Shown here in pieces: positions 22,385 through 23,164 of a stretch of DNA of 23,164 bases. Made by a program: the position numbers and the translations under genes. The notes under the pieces were generated by a model. The model was not told where the DNA came from. It saw nothing but the letters and a program-made list of their open reading frames with translations, and did not search any database. Origin of the DNA: Ornithomonoglobus_A sp045649025 (lineage in GTDB: Bacteria > Bacillota > Clostridia > UBA1381); the NCBI GenBank assembly GCA_045649025.1, contig JAZRPB010000021.1, positions 1 through 23,164 on the forward strand, written 5' to 3'. Every line of letters starts with the position of its first letter. The stretch's first letter is position 1.

Positions 22385-23164
22385 TTACCTTTTAAAATTA
22401 AGATTCTTCGATGTATAAGCCTTTGCAGGAAAGAAGAAGAAATCCAAAAACTTTACTTTCTTTGCAATTACCGCCGCTAACACCGAAAATACCAATCCGC
22501 AAGCAGTTCCCAAAAGAATATGAATCCACCACTGGGCTATATTCATACGAAGCAAAATTATTCTTATTCCGGCAGTAAATATGGTGTGTAATAAGTAAAT
22601 TTGAAAGGAATACTTATTTACAAAATCGAGAAAACGAGCAACACTTTTACTGCATTGGAGCATAGAAATAAACATAATACTTGAATATATTCCAAACAGT
22701 ATCATTATTTCCTTTATGAATGGAGCTTCTATTTTGTTTAGTAAAACAAACACGATACCTGTTAATATATGCATTAACACAACTAACCATTTAGCCCAAG
22801 CCCGAAGCTTGGTAATTCTTTTGAAATCCACAAATGTGCCGATTCCAAAGGCAAGTGCCGAATAAAATACCACATCCAAGCTTCCAAGAGGAATACTAAA
22901 AAGCGGTGCTAAATATCCTATTAAAACAACTATAAGCGTAATTTGCCATTTTTTTATCATTCCTGAAAAAGCCGTCCAAATGCAAAACAAAAAGAACAGT
23001 GCATACAAAAACCAATATTGAGCAACAGGGGTTTTCCATATATAAAGAATATCCGAAACCACAAAACCTGTATTTGATTCTCCCACTAAACTGTTTATCA
23101 ATATATATATAGTTGAAAAAGCTATGTACGGAATACCAAGAGTGTAAAGCTTATAGAGAATAAA
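22385..23164 (-). CDS. Acyltransferase-3 family membrane protein (partial, N-terminus beyond window)
   Basis: A polytopic membrane protein of the acyltransferase 3 (OafA/YrhL/NodX-like) family, which O-acylates cell-surface sugars and related substrates. About 260 residues are in view, with seven or eight hydrophobic segments. Near the C-terminus is the typical NKYSFQIYLLHTIF segment, followed by a last helix pair and a basic tail (KAYTSKNLNFKR). The N-terminal catalytic helix with the conserved histidine is not in the window. The frame stays open to the last base (residues read FILYKLYTLGIPYIAFS upstream of a TTG at 23101), so the gene is cut by the window edge and not truncated. The substrate cannot be told from sequence. 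Confidence 0.88.
   Translation of the reverse strand, partial: FILYKLYTLGIPYIAFSTIYILINSLVGESNTGFVVSDILYIWKTPVAQYWFLYALFFLFCIWTAFSGMIKKWQITLIVVLIGYLAPLFSIPLGSLDVVFYSALAFGIGTFVDFKRITKLRAWAKWLVVLMHILTGIVFVLLNKIEAPFIKEIMILFGIYSSIMFISMLQCSKSVARFLDFVNKYSFQIYLLHTIFTAGIRIILLRMNIAQWWIHILLGTACGLVFSVLAAVIAKKVKFLDFFFFPAKAYTSKNLNFKR

Noticed and set aside
22385..23101. Acyltransferase gene beginning at 23101 as a complete 238-residue protein
   Set aside because: The codon at 23101 is TTG with no ribosome site, the frame is open to the window end, and upstream residues look like another membrane segment of the same family.

Overview
The window is an A+T-rich chromosomal segment from a low-GC Gram-positive bacterium, most likely a member of the Clostridia (Bacillota). 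The evidence is clostridial-type 16S rRNA, strong AGGAGG-type ribosome binding sites, near-consensus SigA promoters, MurT/GatD for lipid II amidation, a pyruvate phosphate dikinase close to the Clostridium symbiosum enzyme, and a MetH without its reactivation domain. All genes but one look like ordinary core chromosome; species cannot be named from the sequence alone.

Layout, left to right. (1) 1-1014: the 5' end of a 16S rRNA gene on the minus strand, its leader, two tandem rRNA promoters with duplicated A-tract upstream regions, then a GC-richer palindromic element. (2) 1015-3629: typA (+) and ruvC (-) converge on a terminator flanked by two copies of a short REP-like palindrome. (3) 3630-6510: argG and argH (+), the last two steps of arginine synthesis, separated by a 154-bp element with terminal inverted repeats that can fold into a branched structure. 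(4) 6509-11916: a probable minus-strand operon from one consensus promoter: argS, an M18 aminopeptidase, a YihY/BrkB membrane protein, and two uncharacterised genes, the last with glycosyltransferase-like features. (5) 11928-13408: an HtrA-like membrane-anchored protease (-) with two candidate promoters. (6) 13473-16876: metF-metH (+), making 5-methyl-THF and transferring its methyl group to homocysteine. (7) 16892-19670: ppdK (-). (8) 19746-21929: murT-gatD (+), the two subunits of lipid II isoglutaminyl synthase, overlapping by 11 nt. (9) 21960-22144: a tRNA-Pro(CGG) unit with its own promoter and terminator. (10) 22145-23164: a non-coding stretch with helically phased TTGTCAAA-like repeats, then the C-terminal part of an acyltransferase-3 family membrane protein that runs off the window.

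The metabolic genes touch arginine (argG, argH, argS), one-carbon/methionine metabolism (metF, metH) and PEP/pyruvate interconversion (ppdK); envelope functions are MurT/GatD, HtrA, YihY and the acyltransferase. I see no CRISPR array, phage module, transposase or defence system. The least explained parts are the element between argG and argH, the two unknown genes at the end of the argS operon, the short palindromic elements, and the repeat-rich stretch after tRNA-Pro. Several start codons were placed by Shine-Dalgarno and promoter position instead of by the longest reading frame (argS, htrA, metF, ppdK, murT).
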